Shown: one piece after another, positions 24,125-35,574 of the stretch
Layout of the letters: every line of letters starts with the position of its first letter
How positions within the stretch are numbered: position 1 is the first letter of the stretch
NCBI GenBank assembly: GCA_037447655.1
Contig: JBBHKE010001935.1
Coordinates: forward strand, 377,286-441,285
DNA: 64,000 bases
Direction of reading: 5' to 3'
From: Zygnema cylindricum
Lineage: Eukaryota; Streptophyta; Zygnematophyceae; Zygnematales; Zygnemataceae
Position numbers and translations under genes: made by a program
Notes under the pieces: generated by a model
The model's database searches: none
The model's input: the letters and a program-made list of their open reading frames with translations, nothing else
What the model was told of the DNA's origin: nothing

Positions 24125-24262
24125 GAAGAAGATTTTATTATCAGAAATCGCGATGGTGAAATCATCAAAGTACGAAACACGATTTTATTATCAAAATCGG
24201 GACAGGTGAAATCATTAAAGTACAAAACAAGAATAAAATGGAAAATTGTTGACGACCATTAA
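24125..24262 (+). repeat. Dispersed repeat R, copy 1
   Basis: AGAAGATTTTATTATCAGAA ... AAATGGAAAATTGTTGACGA also occurs, diverged, at 48858-48955. The GATTTTATTATCA segment is itself doubled here. The function is unknown. Confidence 0.75.
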
Positions 24263-24305
24263 AGGTAAGACAAAACGAAAAAAAAAAGAACAATACGAAA
24301 ACTAA

Positions 24306-25905
24306 GGGTGACGTTCCATTAGACGAAAAGTGAGGTTGTTTACAGAAATCCGGACCTCTCCGTACTACGCCGTACTACTTATTTTGTTTTTATAAGCGAA
24401 CAACATTACAGAGAATCTTGCCAATATTCTCCAAATGTCTAGGAGGTAACAATGGCCGTTGGATGTTTTTTCGCGAAGCATTCGCTTCCAAAGTTTATGT
24501 AAATGGTGATGTACCTCCTCGACGTACTCACCATTTACAGAAAAAATTGAGCGACAACACGTTGGATAATGAACATACGTGTCAAGACGAGAACCAACGG
24601 AAATCGAAAAATTTCGCACATGATACATACATTCAAAAATCCAACCGACATCACAAAAGTAATTTCGTAACGAGCTTTCGTCGTGCTATTTTTGTTACCA
24701 GCCATTCGTAACACTATTTGTGGCAGCGCTCATTCGTCACGAGAAAAAGCAGAAACCCTAAAAAATGAGCTGGCATCTGACAAGCGTTTGCAAAGAGTAC
24801 AAAATGAGCCTTGATCCGCACGTACATGGTATGCATATGACGACTTTGAGTTAAAGTTGGTCGGTGTAAAAACTATTTGACGATTTTCAATACACGATCT
24901 TATCTTACGTGGTACCACTCATTTCCGAGCACGTGGATTACAGACGCTGCGCGAGAGAACAGCGTTCAAAGTGTAGCATTCTGTAATGTAGGGTGGCGTT
25001 CCATCGGGGAATTCTGCAATCGTACGAACAACATTACAGAATGCTACACTTTGAACGCTGTTCTCTCGCGCAGAGTCTGTAATCCACGTGCTCGGAAATG
25101 AGTGGTACCACGTAAGATAAGATCGTGTATTGAAAATCGTCAAATAGTTTTTACACCGACCAACTTTAACTCAAAGTCGTCATATGCATACCATGTACGT
25201 GCGGATCAAGGCTCATTTTGTACTCTTTGCAAATGCTTGTCAGACGCCATCACATTATTTTTAGGGTTTCTGCTTTTTCTCGTGACGAATGAGCGCTGCC
25301 ACAAATAGTGTGACGAATGGTCGGCAACAAAAATAGCGCGACGAAAGCTCGTCACGAGATCACTTTCGTGATTTCCGTTGAATTTTTGAATGCATATATC
25401 ATGTGAAATTTTTCGATTTCCGTTGGCTTGCCCACGTGACACGTACATTCATTATCCAACGCGTCACGGGTCAATTTTTTCTGTAAATGGTGAGTACCTC
25501 GAGGAGGTACATCACCATTTACATAAACTTTGGAAGCGAATGCTTCGCGAAAAAACATCCAACGGCCATTGTTACCTCCTAGACATTTGGATAATATTGG
25601 CAAGATTCTCCATTTACATAAACTTTGGAAGCGAATGCTTCGTGAAAAAACATCCAACGGCCATTGTTACCTCCTAGACATTTGGAGAATATTGGCAAGA
25701 TTCTCCATTTACAGAAACTTTCAAAGAGAATGCTTCGCAATAAAACATCCAACGGTCATTGTTACCTCCCTGACCTTTAGAGAATATTGGCAAGATTCTC
25801 TGTAATGTTGTTCGCTCATAAAAACAAAATAAGAAGTACGGCGTAGAACGGAGAGGTCAAGATTTTTGTAAACAACCTCACTTTTCATCTAATGGAACGC
25901 CACCC
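24306..25905. mobile_element. 1.6-kb fold-back element with TAA target duplication
   Basis: The ends are GGGTGACGTTCCATTAGA and the inverted TCTAATGGAACGCCACCC, flanked by TAA on both sides (24303-24305, 25906-25908). The left arm (to 24988) and right arm (from 25032) are complementary almost throughout. Only 43 bp separate them. The right arm is longer because a 95-bp unit is tripled. Each arm has its own inner hairpin around GTAAATGGTGA. The spacer contains an extra copy of the terminus, AGGGTGGCGTTCCAT. A 3-bp TAA duplication and GGG-type ends resemble PIF/Harbinger elements; that assignment is tentative. Mirror-image ORFs in the two arms are palindrome translations. Confidence 0.9.
25516..25800 (+). 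repeat. Three exact-length 95-bp tandem units in the fold-back right arm
   Basis: Units at 25516-25610, 25611-25705 and 25706-25800 each start CATTTAC and end GGCAAGATTCTC. The first two are nearly identical and the third is diverged. The left arm has one copy. Confidence 0.93.
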
Positions 25906-26039
25906 TAAGTAACACTAATAGAATAGAAAGTCGGAAAAACAAATAGGAAAGTAAAGATAACTACTAGGTTTACTAACTCGAAAAAAAAAGGGTCGTCAGC
26001 CGAAAACCTATAACAATTCCACATTAAATGTCAAATTAT

Positions 26040-26733
26040 TAGTGTTGTGTATCGGTAAAAAACTTATCGCGATAACACCGATACCGATAGTTATCGGTTA
26101 TCGAACGGTCAGAGCTTCCGATATATCGGTCTGGGACCTATAACAATTCCACATTAAATGTCAAATTATATATATATATATGTATATATATATATAAATG
26201 TATATATATATATATATATATATATTACTGCTGTGTATCGGTAAGGATTTGCCGATAACCGATATGTTCCGTTACAGTTTAACTGCAATTTATTACGGTA
26301 AACGTGGCACATAAACGTTGGCCGGTTAACTGAACAAAAATTTTACGGCGACGTATGGAAATTTACTAAAAAATTGGTGAACATGGAACTGGAAAAGGAC
26401 GGCGGACACAAAAGTACAACGGACGCAAAATAACATTCTGCGCGCCGCCGGAATCGAACGGACGACTTGGTATGAGAAAATACAAACGGACGGGCCAGCG
26501 TGAGCGCCGGCATCCCGGAATGGCTCTTTTGGCAGCTTTTGCCAAAAGCCGATAATCGATATATTGGTACGATATATCCTTATCGTTATTATCGCCGATA
26601 AATAACCAATATTTATCAGTTATTATCAGCGATAACACCGATATCGATAACTATCGGCGATATATCGATTATCGGATACTCGAAAAAAGGCCCATATCGG
26701 TTATCGGCAAATCCTTACCGATACACAACACTA
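26040..26733. mobile_element. Non-autonomous hAT element with 8-bp target duplication
   Basis: The termini TAGTGTTGTGTATCGGTAA are perfect inverted repeats of each other. They are flanked by the 8-bp duplication CAAATTAT (26032-26039 and 26734-26741), diagnostic of hAT. The interior is full of CGATAT/TATCGG palindromes. It also contains a copy of the left flank (26137-26169) and a (TA)n run (26170-26225). No transposase is encoded. A short GC-richer insert (26380-26530) has a tRNA T-arm-like word but no credible tRNA. Confidence 0.9.
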
Positions 26734-26738
26734 CAAAT

Positions 26739-26741
<3 letters not shown>

Positions 26742-26770
<29 letters not shown>

Positions 26771-26972
26771 AATGTATATATATATATATATATATATTAC
26801 TGCTGTGTATCGGTAAGGATTTGCCGATAACCGATATGGCCTTTTTTTGGGTAGCCGATAATCGATATATTGGTACGATATATCCTTATCGTTATTATCG
26901 CCGATAAATAACCAATATTTATCAGTTATTATCAGCGATAACACCGATATCGATAACTATCGGCGATATTTG
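26742..26972. repeat. (TA)n run plus partial second copy of the hAT element
   Basis: After the right target duplication the (TA)n microsatellite recurs (to about 26800). It is followed by the inner part of the same element (CTGTGTATCGGTAAGGATTT and onward) with about 270 bp deleted, matching 26226-26268 joined to 26540-26665. Confidence 0.85.
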
Positions 26973-27319
26973 TACGAACCATAGATAAATGTACTCAACT
27001 GACGTGTTATTCCCCGGACGCGCCGCGGACTCCCTTCCCCCCGATTTTGGTTAAAAATCGCGATATTTCCTTCATTATTTCTAATTTAAGGGGGTTATAC
27101 TTGGTTTTACACCCTTCCATACCCGTCCAGAATGTCCTTTTGACTGTTATTATTTTTTTGCAAGGTTAGTTACTCCCTCATATCATTTTCATTAATTGTC
27201 TACATTAGTTTTTTTTTTTAATGTATTTTCATTCCATTTTAGAAACAACCCGCAATAAGGTCAGCCAAAATAAATACATAAGCTGAAATTTGGACAATTA
27301 TGAGCTATTAAAAAATTAA
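26973..27319. other. Spacer between hAT remnants, no gene
   Basis: Contains a short GC-rich patch (CCCCGGACGCGCCGCGGAC, about 27014) and T-rich sequence. It may be the 3' part of the decayed hAT element. Confidence 0.4.
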
Positions 27320-27845
27320 AATCTAAAAATTATAAAATTCTTAACCTATCAATTATCAATCTTTTGAAATCTTCAATGTCAGATTTCTCAAAATCCAATT
27401 ACTAATTGTCAATGTTTTAAAATTCCAAAATCACCCAATTCAAAATCTGAAAATTGTAAAATTCTTAACCTATCAAATATCAATCTCCATAAATTTTCAA
27501 TGTCAGATTTCTCAAAATCCGATTACCACATTGTCAATGTTTTAAAATTCCGAAATTTCAAAATCTGAAAATTATAAAATTCTTAACCTATCAAATATCA
27601 ATCTCTATAAATCTTCAATGTCGGATTTCTCAAAATCCAATTATCACATTGTCAATGTTTTAAAATTCCAAAATCACCCAATTCAATATATGAATATTAT
27701 AAAAAAATTAACCTATCAATATCAATCTCTATAAATCTTTAATGTCAGATTTCTCAAAATATAAATACCACATTGTCAATGTTTTAAAATTCAAAAATCA
27801 CCCAATTCAAAATTTGGAAATTGCAAAATTCCTACCTTTAAAAAT
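27320..27845 (-). repeat. About 122-bp satellite, four-plus copies
   Basis: The landmark TTAACCTATCAA recurs at 27341, 27465, 27583 and 27708 (spacing 124, 118, 125). Each unit also carries GTCAGATTTCTCAAAATCC and CATTGTCAATGTTTTAAAA. The array lies just downstream of the hAT transposase remnant. Confidence 0.92.
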
Positions 27846-27938
27846 TTTACCCTCTAAAATCTAAAATATTTCAACCGTACATTCTAAAATAGTACACAAA
27901 AAAAATACCACTACATTAATTTTTTTTTATGAACATTT

Positions 27939-29491
27939 CTACCAATCTCCAAGTATTTTTCCCGATTCCCTTAGTCGTTTTCCACTACGAAATACCGTAT
28001 TTCCCGCATTATCATTGTTACTTTTTTCTCTTTCAATCGCCTTCTTTTTTTCATCACGATTATTTATGAGGGACTCCGTTGCTTTACAGGATGTTTTTAG
28101 AAAAACCAGATTTTCAACGGACTCTGAACTAAACCTATTTCGTTTCACCGTTGCAATTTGACCGGCAACTGAAAATACCCGCCCCAAAGGAGCCAAAATA
28201 GCAGGTATAGCTTAAACTATTCGAGCTAAAGAGCTCAATGCTGGAAAAAGGTGACATTTTCCAGCCCACCATTTCAAAGGGTTCCCTGGCTCATTCTAGA
28301 AATGCTCTAAAATATTACACCCTTTGTAAAGTTGGATTTCATGGAGCAAGTGGTCCTTAAACTCATCTCAAGTGAGGTCAAGATCAGAATTTGTAGGAGG
28401 ACCTTCTATTCTGAACGTCGAAGACATTAGTAAATCTATTTTTAGCGTCATAAAAATACCATCATCGTCTTCATTCTCAGTAGCCACCCCTTTCACGATA
28501 GACATATTTTCACTTTCCAAAATTCCACCGTCCGCACCAACCACTGAAGGTTGAGAACTTTAAACCTCCGCGTCAAATTTTTCCAACAAAACAAAGAGTA
28601 TTTCTTGCCAAACTTTGTCTTGTTCTAAAGAATACAAAAATGCAAGTTGTTTCGTCCTAAGATCCAACGCGGAAGCGATAAACATTTTCATGGGGAGCGT
28701 CGCAAGCTCAAGAGTTTCAAACCGGGTTTCAAAATCAAAAACATTTCGGATGCAATAAGGTGAATTGCCGAATGCTTATCATTTTCAATTGAGGTGTCAT
28801 TTTCAATTGAGGTTTCATAAACCACGCTCTTCGGTCTTTCAAGAAGTGGGTTGATTATAATGGGAACCCAACTCAATTTCACATAATTTTCTCCTTCCAA
28901 AACTCTTTGAGCCACCATAAAAGGCTTCAAAAGAGTGACTCCTTTTTCGATAACAATCCATAATACTTCACTAAATTTTGCATTTATTGGAACCGTTGTT
29001 ATCATCAAAATAGATAATGGTTCCTTCAAATATAAAATGGAAGCAATCATAGAATAAGTAGACCACCACCTTGTAGCTTCATCGACACAAAATAATTCCA
29101 CTTAATTCCTAATTGAGTGGCAAAACTTTTGAGAATGTCATTTGCTCTCAAGGAGCTTTTGAAAAACCCTACTAAATTCCTTGCGGCTTTCATATGTGCA
29201 GACGCACTTGGATTTGCAAAGAATTTCCCAGTGACCAAATCTAAGAGGTGGTTAACACTTTCGTGTCAATCACATGACATAGCTTTTGCCCGCTTTTTTC
29301 ATGGCAGCCGTAGTGTCAATCACACAAACTGCCACTGCACTTTCGGGAATGTTATACCTTGCCAACATGTCCTTATACTTTTCTTTAATAGCTTAAGCTG
29401 TGTGACTCCCCGAAAAGGGGAACACCCTATATTTACATTTAAGAGATCCCATTATGAATTTGATGAAATTCGCAGTTAATGAACACTAAAA
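27939..29491 (-). pseudogene. Decayed hAT transposase
   Basis: Minus-strand coding is recognisable from about 29490 down to the stop at 27939 but is broken by several stops. From N to C: YKDMLARYNIPES and a decayed catalytic-type segment with AAMKKAGKSYV; then NPSASAHMKAARNLVGFFKSS; then DEATRWWSTYSMIASILYL and SWVPIIINPLLE; last, the hAT dimerisation region PLKWWAGKCHLFPALSSLAR and AIPAILAPLGRVFSVAGQ with KRNRFSSESVENLVFLK. This order and these motifs define the hAT family. The 5' end, including any BED finger, is cut off by the Copia-1 LTR at 29492. It is not functional. Confidence 0.87.
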
Positions 29492-30455
29492 TGTTGAGAT
29501 TTGAAATCTTTAAATTCAAGAAATAGATCTATGAGAGGAGACTGAGGACTTATAATATTTTTGTCTAGGTTAGATATAATACTTACCTATGATAGTGTGA
29601 TAGTAGCAGATACACAGTACAGTGTATAGTACTTCTGCAAGGACACGCGTCGATATTTGAAGATGATGCATGTATTCCACCGACACCCACATACGCGTGT
29701 CGCAAATCGTACGAACGGGTTTACTGAATCAGACAGACGCGACTAAGCCGAACATCTAGAAAAGAATTTTGCGAGATCGACATTAGGTCGTCGATACGAA
29801 CCAATTTAACGAACGCGGTTAAAGTGGGGACCACAATGACTAAGTGCGCCGTACACACTCAAGATATTCGTACCACTAACAACATTTATCTGGATTGTTG
29901 TAATTAATAGTTGGCACCATAAATTGTACGGCCGCTATTTAAAAATATTTGGAAAACACATGATAGGCGTTTAGAGCATTAGAAATTTAGTGTTACACTG
30001 TTCATTTAGCGGCAAGTAGTAATTAGGGTTTTAGAAGAACTTACAGTACAGTAACCTATTGGTTGTATACTTTGTCGTAAGTCAAGATATTACCGTAGTA
30101 CAATCACCTGATTTAGTGTGACCAGTAGATACTCATTGTGAGTATATAGTTTAGGACTTAGCCAATTTTAAACTATCTAGTTTTGGGATTATGATACTTT
30201 AAGGGCAATTTTTGGGAAACTTCTAGGCGTCATATCTTATGATTTACGGGTCATTTGGGCTGCAATTTTGGGAATTCTCAATTTACTTCTTTGTGCATCA
30301 TTTTGGCAAATTTTAGGCATAGTAGCCTTTAAAGTCTTATTCTGTGTAAGCTCAAAGTTGGTTGTTTAGTAGGTTCTTGATAATTTGTGTTGTTTTCCAT
30401 GTCTGCTTCCACTACTACAATTGGTTATCCTCTTCCAACGGTGGTTGTAGAACAA
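29492..30455 (+). repeat. Copia-1 5' LTR
   Basis: Begins TGTTGAGATT. Similarity to the 3' copy extends to about GTAGAACAA at 30455, past the gag ATG at 30399. No standard TGGTATCAGAGC primer site follows it. Confidence 0.88.
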
Positions 30456-31022
30456 GAGTTTATGGGCTTTTCGTCAAGAATTCCTATCTTCAATGGCCAA
30501 ATGTATGCGTACTCCGCGGCGATGGTTGAACCTTCGTTTGAAACTGCTGACTTATTGGGGGTCTTGGATGGCTCCCTTGATGAAAAAGATCCGAGTTGGG
30601 CCAAAAATAATTCAATGGCAAGGAACAATCTAATTCTTTGTATTTCATAAAATCTGGTCATGTCCCAACTTAAAATGAAGAAGGCGAGGGAGATTTGGAC
30701 ATCACTGAAATCTGCTTTTGAGAAAGAGAATGTCCAAGTGGAGCTCTTGATGGCTTCAAAAATTTGGGGGTACAAATACTCGGGGGGAACTATGGTCGAG
30801 TATTGTAACAACTTTTGTGCACTTATAGATGCGCACTCTTCTGTTAGGGGGTCATTTCCTGAGTTTCAACAGGCAGCAATGCTTATTAGAGGTTTTCCTA
30901 GTAGCATGAAAGGTGTGTCTACTATGTTTAAGAATCATGATAAAGCTAGTTGGTCATTTCAATTAGCATATAATCTTATATTGGAGGAAGAGTCTAATAC
31001 TAAACCCATTGAAGGAGAATGA
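30399..31022 (+). pseudogene. Copia-1 gag (capsid) region
   Basis: The frame from ATG 30399 has copia Gag words: SRIPIFNGQMYAYSAAM, then KAREIWTSLKSAFEKEN, then YCNNFCALIDAHSSVRGSF and LAYNLILEEESN. An in-frame TAA near 30648 and the stop at 31020 break it. Beyond the second stop a zinc-knuckle remnant, ICFYCVNKGHGYKYYP, is visible near 31133-31182 with its last Cys changed to Tyr. Confidence 0.9.
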
Positions 31023-31299
31023 AAGGTTTACTTTGACAAAAGAAATTAGTTTAATCAGAATATCGGTCAATTTAACCATAATCAAAATCACTTTAATCAG
31101 TTTAATTTGAGGCCAAATAGACAATCTTCTGCTATTTGTTTCTATTGTGTAAACAAGGGTCATGGATACAAGTACTATCCTTAGCTGAAAAAGGCTAATG
31201 AGATAGGTTTATACACGCTAGGTTGGCAGCAAAGCCAATATCACAAAGGCTTTTCTAGAAATCCTACCCGTGGAAATGCTCTTCTTTAGCTTCTTCAAC

Positions 31300-34200
31300 T
31301 GATGCAGATGAATCTCTAAGCTACAATGAGCAAAAGGAGGCGGAGTTATTTGCTATGGCGGTAGCCATGAAGGGTCCGAAGGATGCAGGATGGATCATGG
31401 ACACGGGAGCATCGACCCACATATAGTGCAACAATGCGGCTTTTACAAATCTGCAGCAAACACCTCCAAAGAGTATCTACTTTGCTTCTGGCATGAGTGT
31501 TCACACCTCACCTCCGGGTGATGTTTCTTTAATGGTAAATGTGGGGGGAAAGTCGGTAGAGAGAACTTTTCATAATGTTTTATATGTTCGAGCCTTAAAA
31601 ATAATATTTTCTCTACATCCTTAGTGGAGAGCAAAGGCTTTGAAGTCATTCTGAAAGGAGGTAGACAAGTAGTTAGCAAGACAAGAAAAGTAGCACTAAC
31701 ATGAACTAGAGAACCTAGCAAAATGTACCAGATGGAGATGGCTGAATATAAGGAAAATGATGTTCTCTACTCCAGTGTCCAATCTGATAATGAGTTGTGG
31801 CATAAACGATTATGACATATGAATTATGTTAGTCTAAAGAAAATGGTGAATTCGGGAAAAGTTAAAGGAGTCTCTCTCACCTCCATAAAATCATGTGATG
31901 GTTGTTCAATTGGCAAGATCCACGAATTGCCATTTCCACATGAAAGAGACCACAGATCGGAAAAATTCCTGCAGCTAATACATTCTGATGTTCTCAATCC
32001 TTCACACGTGGCTTCGGCTGGAGGCCTCAACTATATGGTCACATTCACAAATGACTACTCGAGGTACACAAAATTTTACTTTATGCAGCATAAAAGTGAA
32101 GTGTTTACTCACTTCAAATACTACAAGGCGTGGGTCAAAAAGCTTCATGGAGTTTCGATCTTAGCGCTAAGATCAGACAAAGGGGGAGAATACATATCAA
32201 AGGAATTCGAATAATTTCTCCTTCACGAATGTATCAGTCACAATCTTACAGATCAATAAACATCGGAACACAATGGCGTTTTTGAAATATTAAATAGAAT
32301 TGTGACACAGAGTGTCGGGTTCATGCTTGCAGATAAAAGGCTCGATTTGAAATTCTGGGCTGAAGCACTTAACTGTGCTGTTTATATAAAGAACATAATT
32401 GCTTCTAGATCTGTTAGCACTACACCTTATGAGTTTTGTACACGAGAAAAATCTGATGTTTGTCACTTTCATATCTTTGGAAGCAAGTGCTTTATTTTAG
32501 ACACTTCACAAGATAGATGGAAAATAGAGGCTAAGGGCTTACCTGGGATTTTTATGGGGTATGATAATAATGCAAAAGGGTATAGAGTTTTTGTACTTGA
32601 GAAACAAAAAGTGATTATCTCTACAAATATCCAGATCAAAGATGAACAATATTCGGTTGACTTATTTAAAGTGCCAGATCAACAGGAAAAAGAAAAACAT
32701 GAATATGTTATTTTTCACCATACATAACGAGCCTACTTTCCACCGGCAAATAGGACACCACTTCCTGCAGTTCCTCTAGTGCCTTCGCAGAATGCTTCAC
32801 CACAAGTTACAACGCAGGCGGAAGGAACTGCTACACAGTAAGTGCCAACTCAAGTTACGGTTCAAACAAAGCAAAAAAATCAGAGGTTGCCGACGATTTG
32901 AGCCTCAGAATTTCCAGGGGGAAAGAGATCTAGCAGCCGTCTGCAAGCAATCTCTCACTTTGCTTTTCTGCGAGCAATCAACTTACTTTGCTTTTTTTGC
33001 AGCTATAGAGGAGCCTCTAACAATTCATGAGGCCTTTTCATCACCTGAGAGAAATCAGTAGATCGAGGCAGCAAACGATGAAATGAAGTCTACTAAAGAG
33101 GCACAGACATGGGAGCTGGTGGATCTTCCTCCGGGCAAAAAAGCCATTGGCAGCAAATGGGTATTCAAGGTGAAGCTGAAACCAGACAATACCATTGAAG
33201 GTATAAAGCCAGACTAGTGACCAAAGGGTACAATCAAAAAGAAGGTATTGACTTTGAAGAAACCTTCTCTTTACTTGTCAGATTTTCCCACTGTCATAAG
33301 TTTGCTAAGCCTATAAAGAATATACAAATACATCAAATGGATGTTAAAAGGGCCTTCTTGCATGGAGAGTTAGAAGAAACCATTTATATGAAGCAACATG
33401 AAATGTATGTAGAAAAGTGAAAGGAAGAATTAGTGTGTAATTTGATGAAATCTTTGTATGGGCTAAAACAAGCCCCGCGACAATGGAATTTAAGGTTAGA
33501 TGAATTTTTTACTAGTCTAGGTTTTTAAAGAATTAGCTCATATCATTTTGTATATTTCTTAGAAGGGGAGGATGGGATACTATGCATTGTTGTATATGTG
33601 GATGACTTATTATTAATAAGTAAGTCAATGGTTGAAATAAACTGCATTAAAGCAACTTTAAGGTCTAGGTTCAAGATGGTGGACCTTGGTGAGGCCAAGT
33701 ATATCTTAGGAATACAGGTAAAAAGAGACAAGAACAAAAGATTGATTATGTTGACTCACAAAGAAGCAATAGGTAACATGTTACAAAGATTTGAAATGAA
33801 AGATGTAAAGGGATCTGTAACTCCCATGGAATTCAGACAGAAATTGGAAGGAAGCGAGTCAGATTCAGGCATTATGGTGTGTGAGAGTCTAGAGACAAGG
33901 GAGGAAGAGTTTATGGCATCAAAACCATATAGAAAAGTAGTTGGAAGTCTTATATATTTTATGAACTGTACGAGACTTGATGTTGCACCAGCTGTGGGAG
34001 TCTTGAGAAGAAGTATGCAGAATCCTAAAAAGGCAGACTGGGAAGCAGAAAAAAGGGTGTTGAGATATCCTGCAGGTACTCAAAATCTTAAGCTTGTACT
34101 CGGAGGAGGAGAAGTGAAAATACAGACATGGAGCAACGCTCGCTATGGGGACATGCCAAGCCGGAAATCTACAACCAGCTTTGTTCTTAAGATTAGAGAC

Positions 34201-34580
34201 GGAACTTGTTGCTAGAGCATCAAATTACAAAAGGTTACAGCTCAATCCATAATGGAGTCAGAATAAATCGCAGCACCATCTGCCCTGAAGGAGCTCCTAT
34301 AAGTCAATTTTACACGAACTTGGATATATGCAAACAGGTCCTCAGGCTATCTCGTGTGACAACCAGGTAGCCATTGCAATTGCCTCTAACCCTAGCCATC
34401 ATTTTTAAAGCAAACACATGGATGTTAGACTTCACTTTGTCAGAAAAAAAGTGCTTGCAAAAGTCATTAAATTGTGTTATTTACCGGATGAGAAGATGGG
34501 GGTTGACATGTTAACTAAAGCCCTTACTGCTCCTAAATTGCAGTTTTGTGGAGAGGTTATTGGACTAAGTGAGTAACTGA
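31300..34580 (+). pseudogene. Copia-1 pol: protease, integrase, RT, RNase H
   Basis: Protease is at about 31384-31430 (GWIMDTGASTH). Integrase is at about 31820-32450 (HSDVLNPSHVASAGGLNYMV, then SDKGGEYISKEFE). The reverse transcriptase has QMDVKRAFLHGELEE near 33335 and YVDDLLLISKSM near 33595. RNase H is near 34120-34560 (ARYGDMPSRKSTTSFVLK). Several stops and frame changes (near 31680, 31815, 32213, 33418 and 34213) make it inactive. Confidence 0.92.
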
Positions 34581-34598
34581 GTTAAAGATTTAGGGGAG

Positions 34599-35574
34599 TG
34601 TTGAGATTTGAAATCTTTAAATTCAGTAAATGGATCTATAAGAGGAGACTGAGGAGTGAGAATGTTTTTGTCTAAGTTAGATATAATACTTACCTTTGAT
34701 ACTGTGACAGTAGCAAATACACAGTACAGTGTATAGTACTTCTTGAAGGACACGCGTCGACATTTGAAGATGATGCATGTGTTCCGAAGGGGCAACCAAC
34801 ACCCACATACGCGTGTCGCAAATCGTACGGGCGGGTTCAGTGAATCAGACGGACGCGAACTAAGCCGAACATCTGGGAGAGAATTGTGCGAGATCGATAG
34901 CAGGTTGTCGATACGAACCAATTTAACTAACGCGATTAAAGTGGGGACCACAAGGACTAAGTGCGCCGTACGCACTCAGGATATTCGTACCACTAACAAC
35001 ATTTATATGGACTGTTGTAATTAATGGTCGGCAACATAAATTGTACGGACGCTATTTGTAAATATTTGGAAAACACATAATTAGCGTTTAGCGCATTAGA
35101 ATTTAGTGTTACAATGTTCATTTAGTGGCAGATAGTAATTAGGGTTTTGGAAATACTTTCGGTACAGTACAGTACAGGTTGTATACTTTGTCGTAAGTCA
35201 GGATAATATTGTAGTACAATCACCTGATTTAGTGTGACCAGTGGATACTCACTTTGAGTATATAGTTTAGGACTCAGCCAATTTTGAACTATCCAGTTTT
35301 GGGATTATGATACTTTAAGGGCAGTTTTTGGGAAACTTCTAGGCGTCATATCTTATGGTTAACTGGGTCATTTGGAGTGCAATTTTGGGAATTGTCAGTT
35401 TACTCTGTTGTGTATCAGTGTGGAAAATTTGAGGCATAATGATTTTTTGAGTCTTATTTTGTGTAAGCTGAAAGTTGGCTGTTGAGTAGGTGTTTGATAG
35501 TTTCTGTTGTTTTACATGTCTACTTCCACTACTATTACTCGTTCTCCTCCTGCAACAGTGGGTGTAGAACAACA
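34599..35574 (+). repeat. Copia-1 3' LTR
   Basis: Begins TGTTGAGATTTG after the polypurine tract and ends near AGAACAACA. Directly beyond it lies the 3' LTR of the oppositely oriented Copia-3. Confidence 0.88.

Larger units (their letters stand above)
29492..35574 (+). mobile_element. Copia-1: nearly complete Ty1/copia retrotransposon
   Basis: Two LTRs of about 965-975 bp begin TGTTGAGATTTGAAATC (29492 and 34599). A polypurine tract, TTAGGGGAG, ends at 34598 directly before the 3' LTR. Gag, protease, integrase, reverse transcriptase and RNase H follow in copia order between them, all with stops or frameshifts. The LTRs have drifted apart, so the insertion is not recent. The 5-bp flanks TAAAA and CAAAA match at four of five positions, a possible target duplication. 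The 5' end sits inside the hAT pseudogene. Confidence 0.95.

Noticed and set aside
24877-25143. Mirror-image ORFs of 74 codons on opposite strands
   Set aside because: They are the two arms of the fold-back element read in the same sense; the identity comes from the palindrome.
26396-26520. Possible tRNA on the minus strand (GTTCGATTCC word)
   Set aside because: A T-arm-like sequence is present, but the T stem has a mismatch, the acceptor halves do not pair and the anticodon loop has six bases.
28372-28554. Plus-strand ORF of 60 codons
   Set aside because: It is the reverse frame of the hAT transposase remnant.
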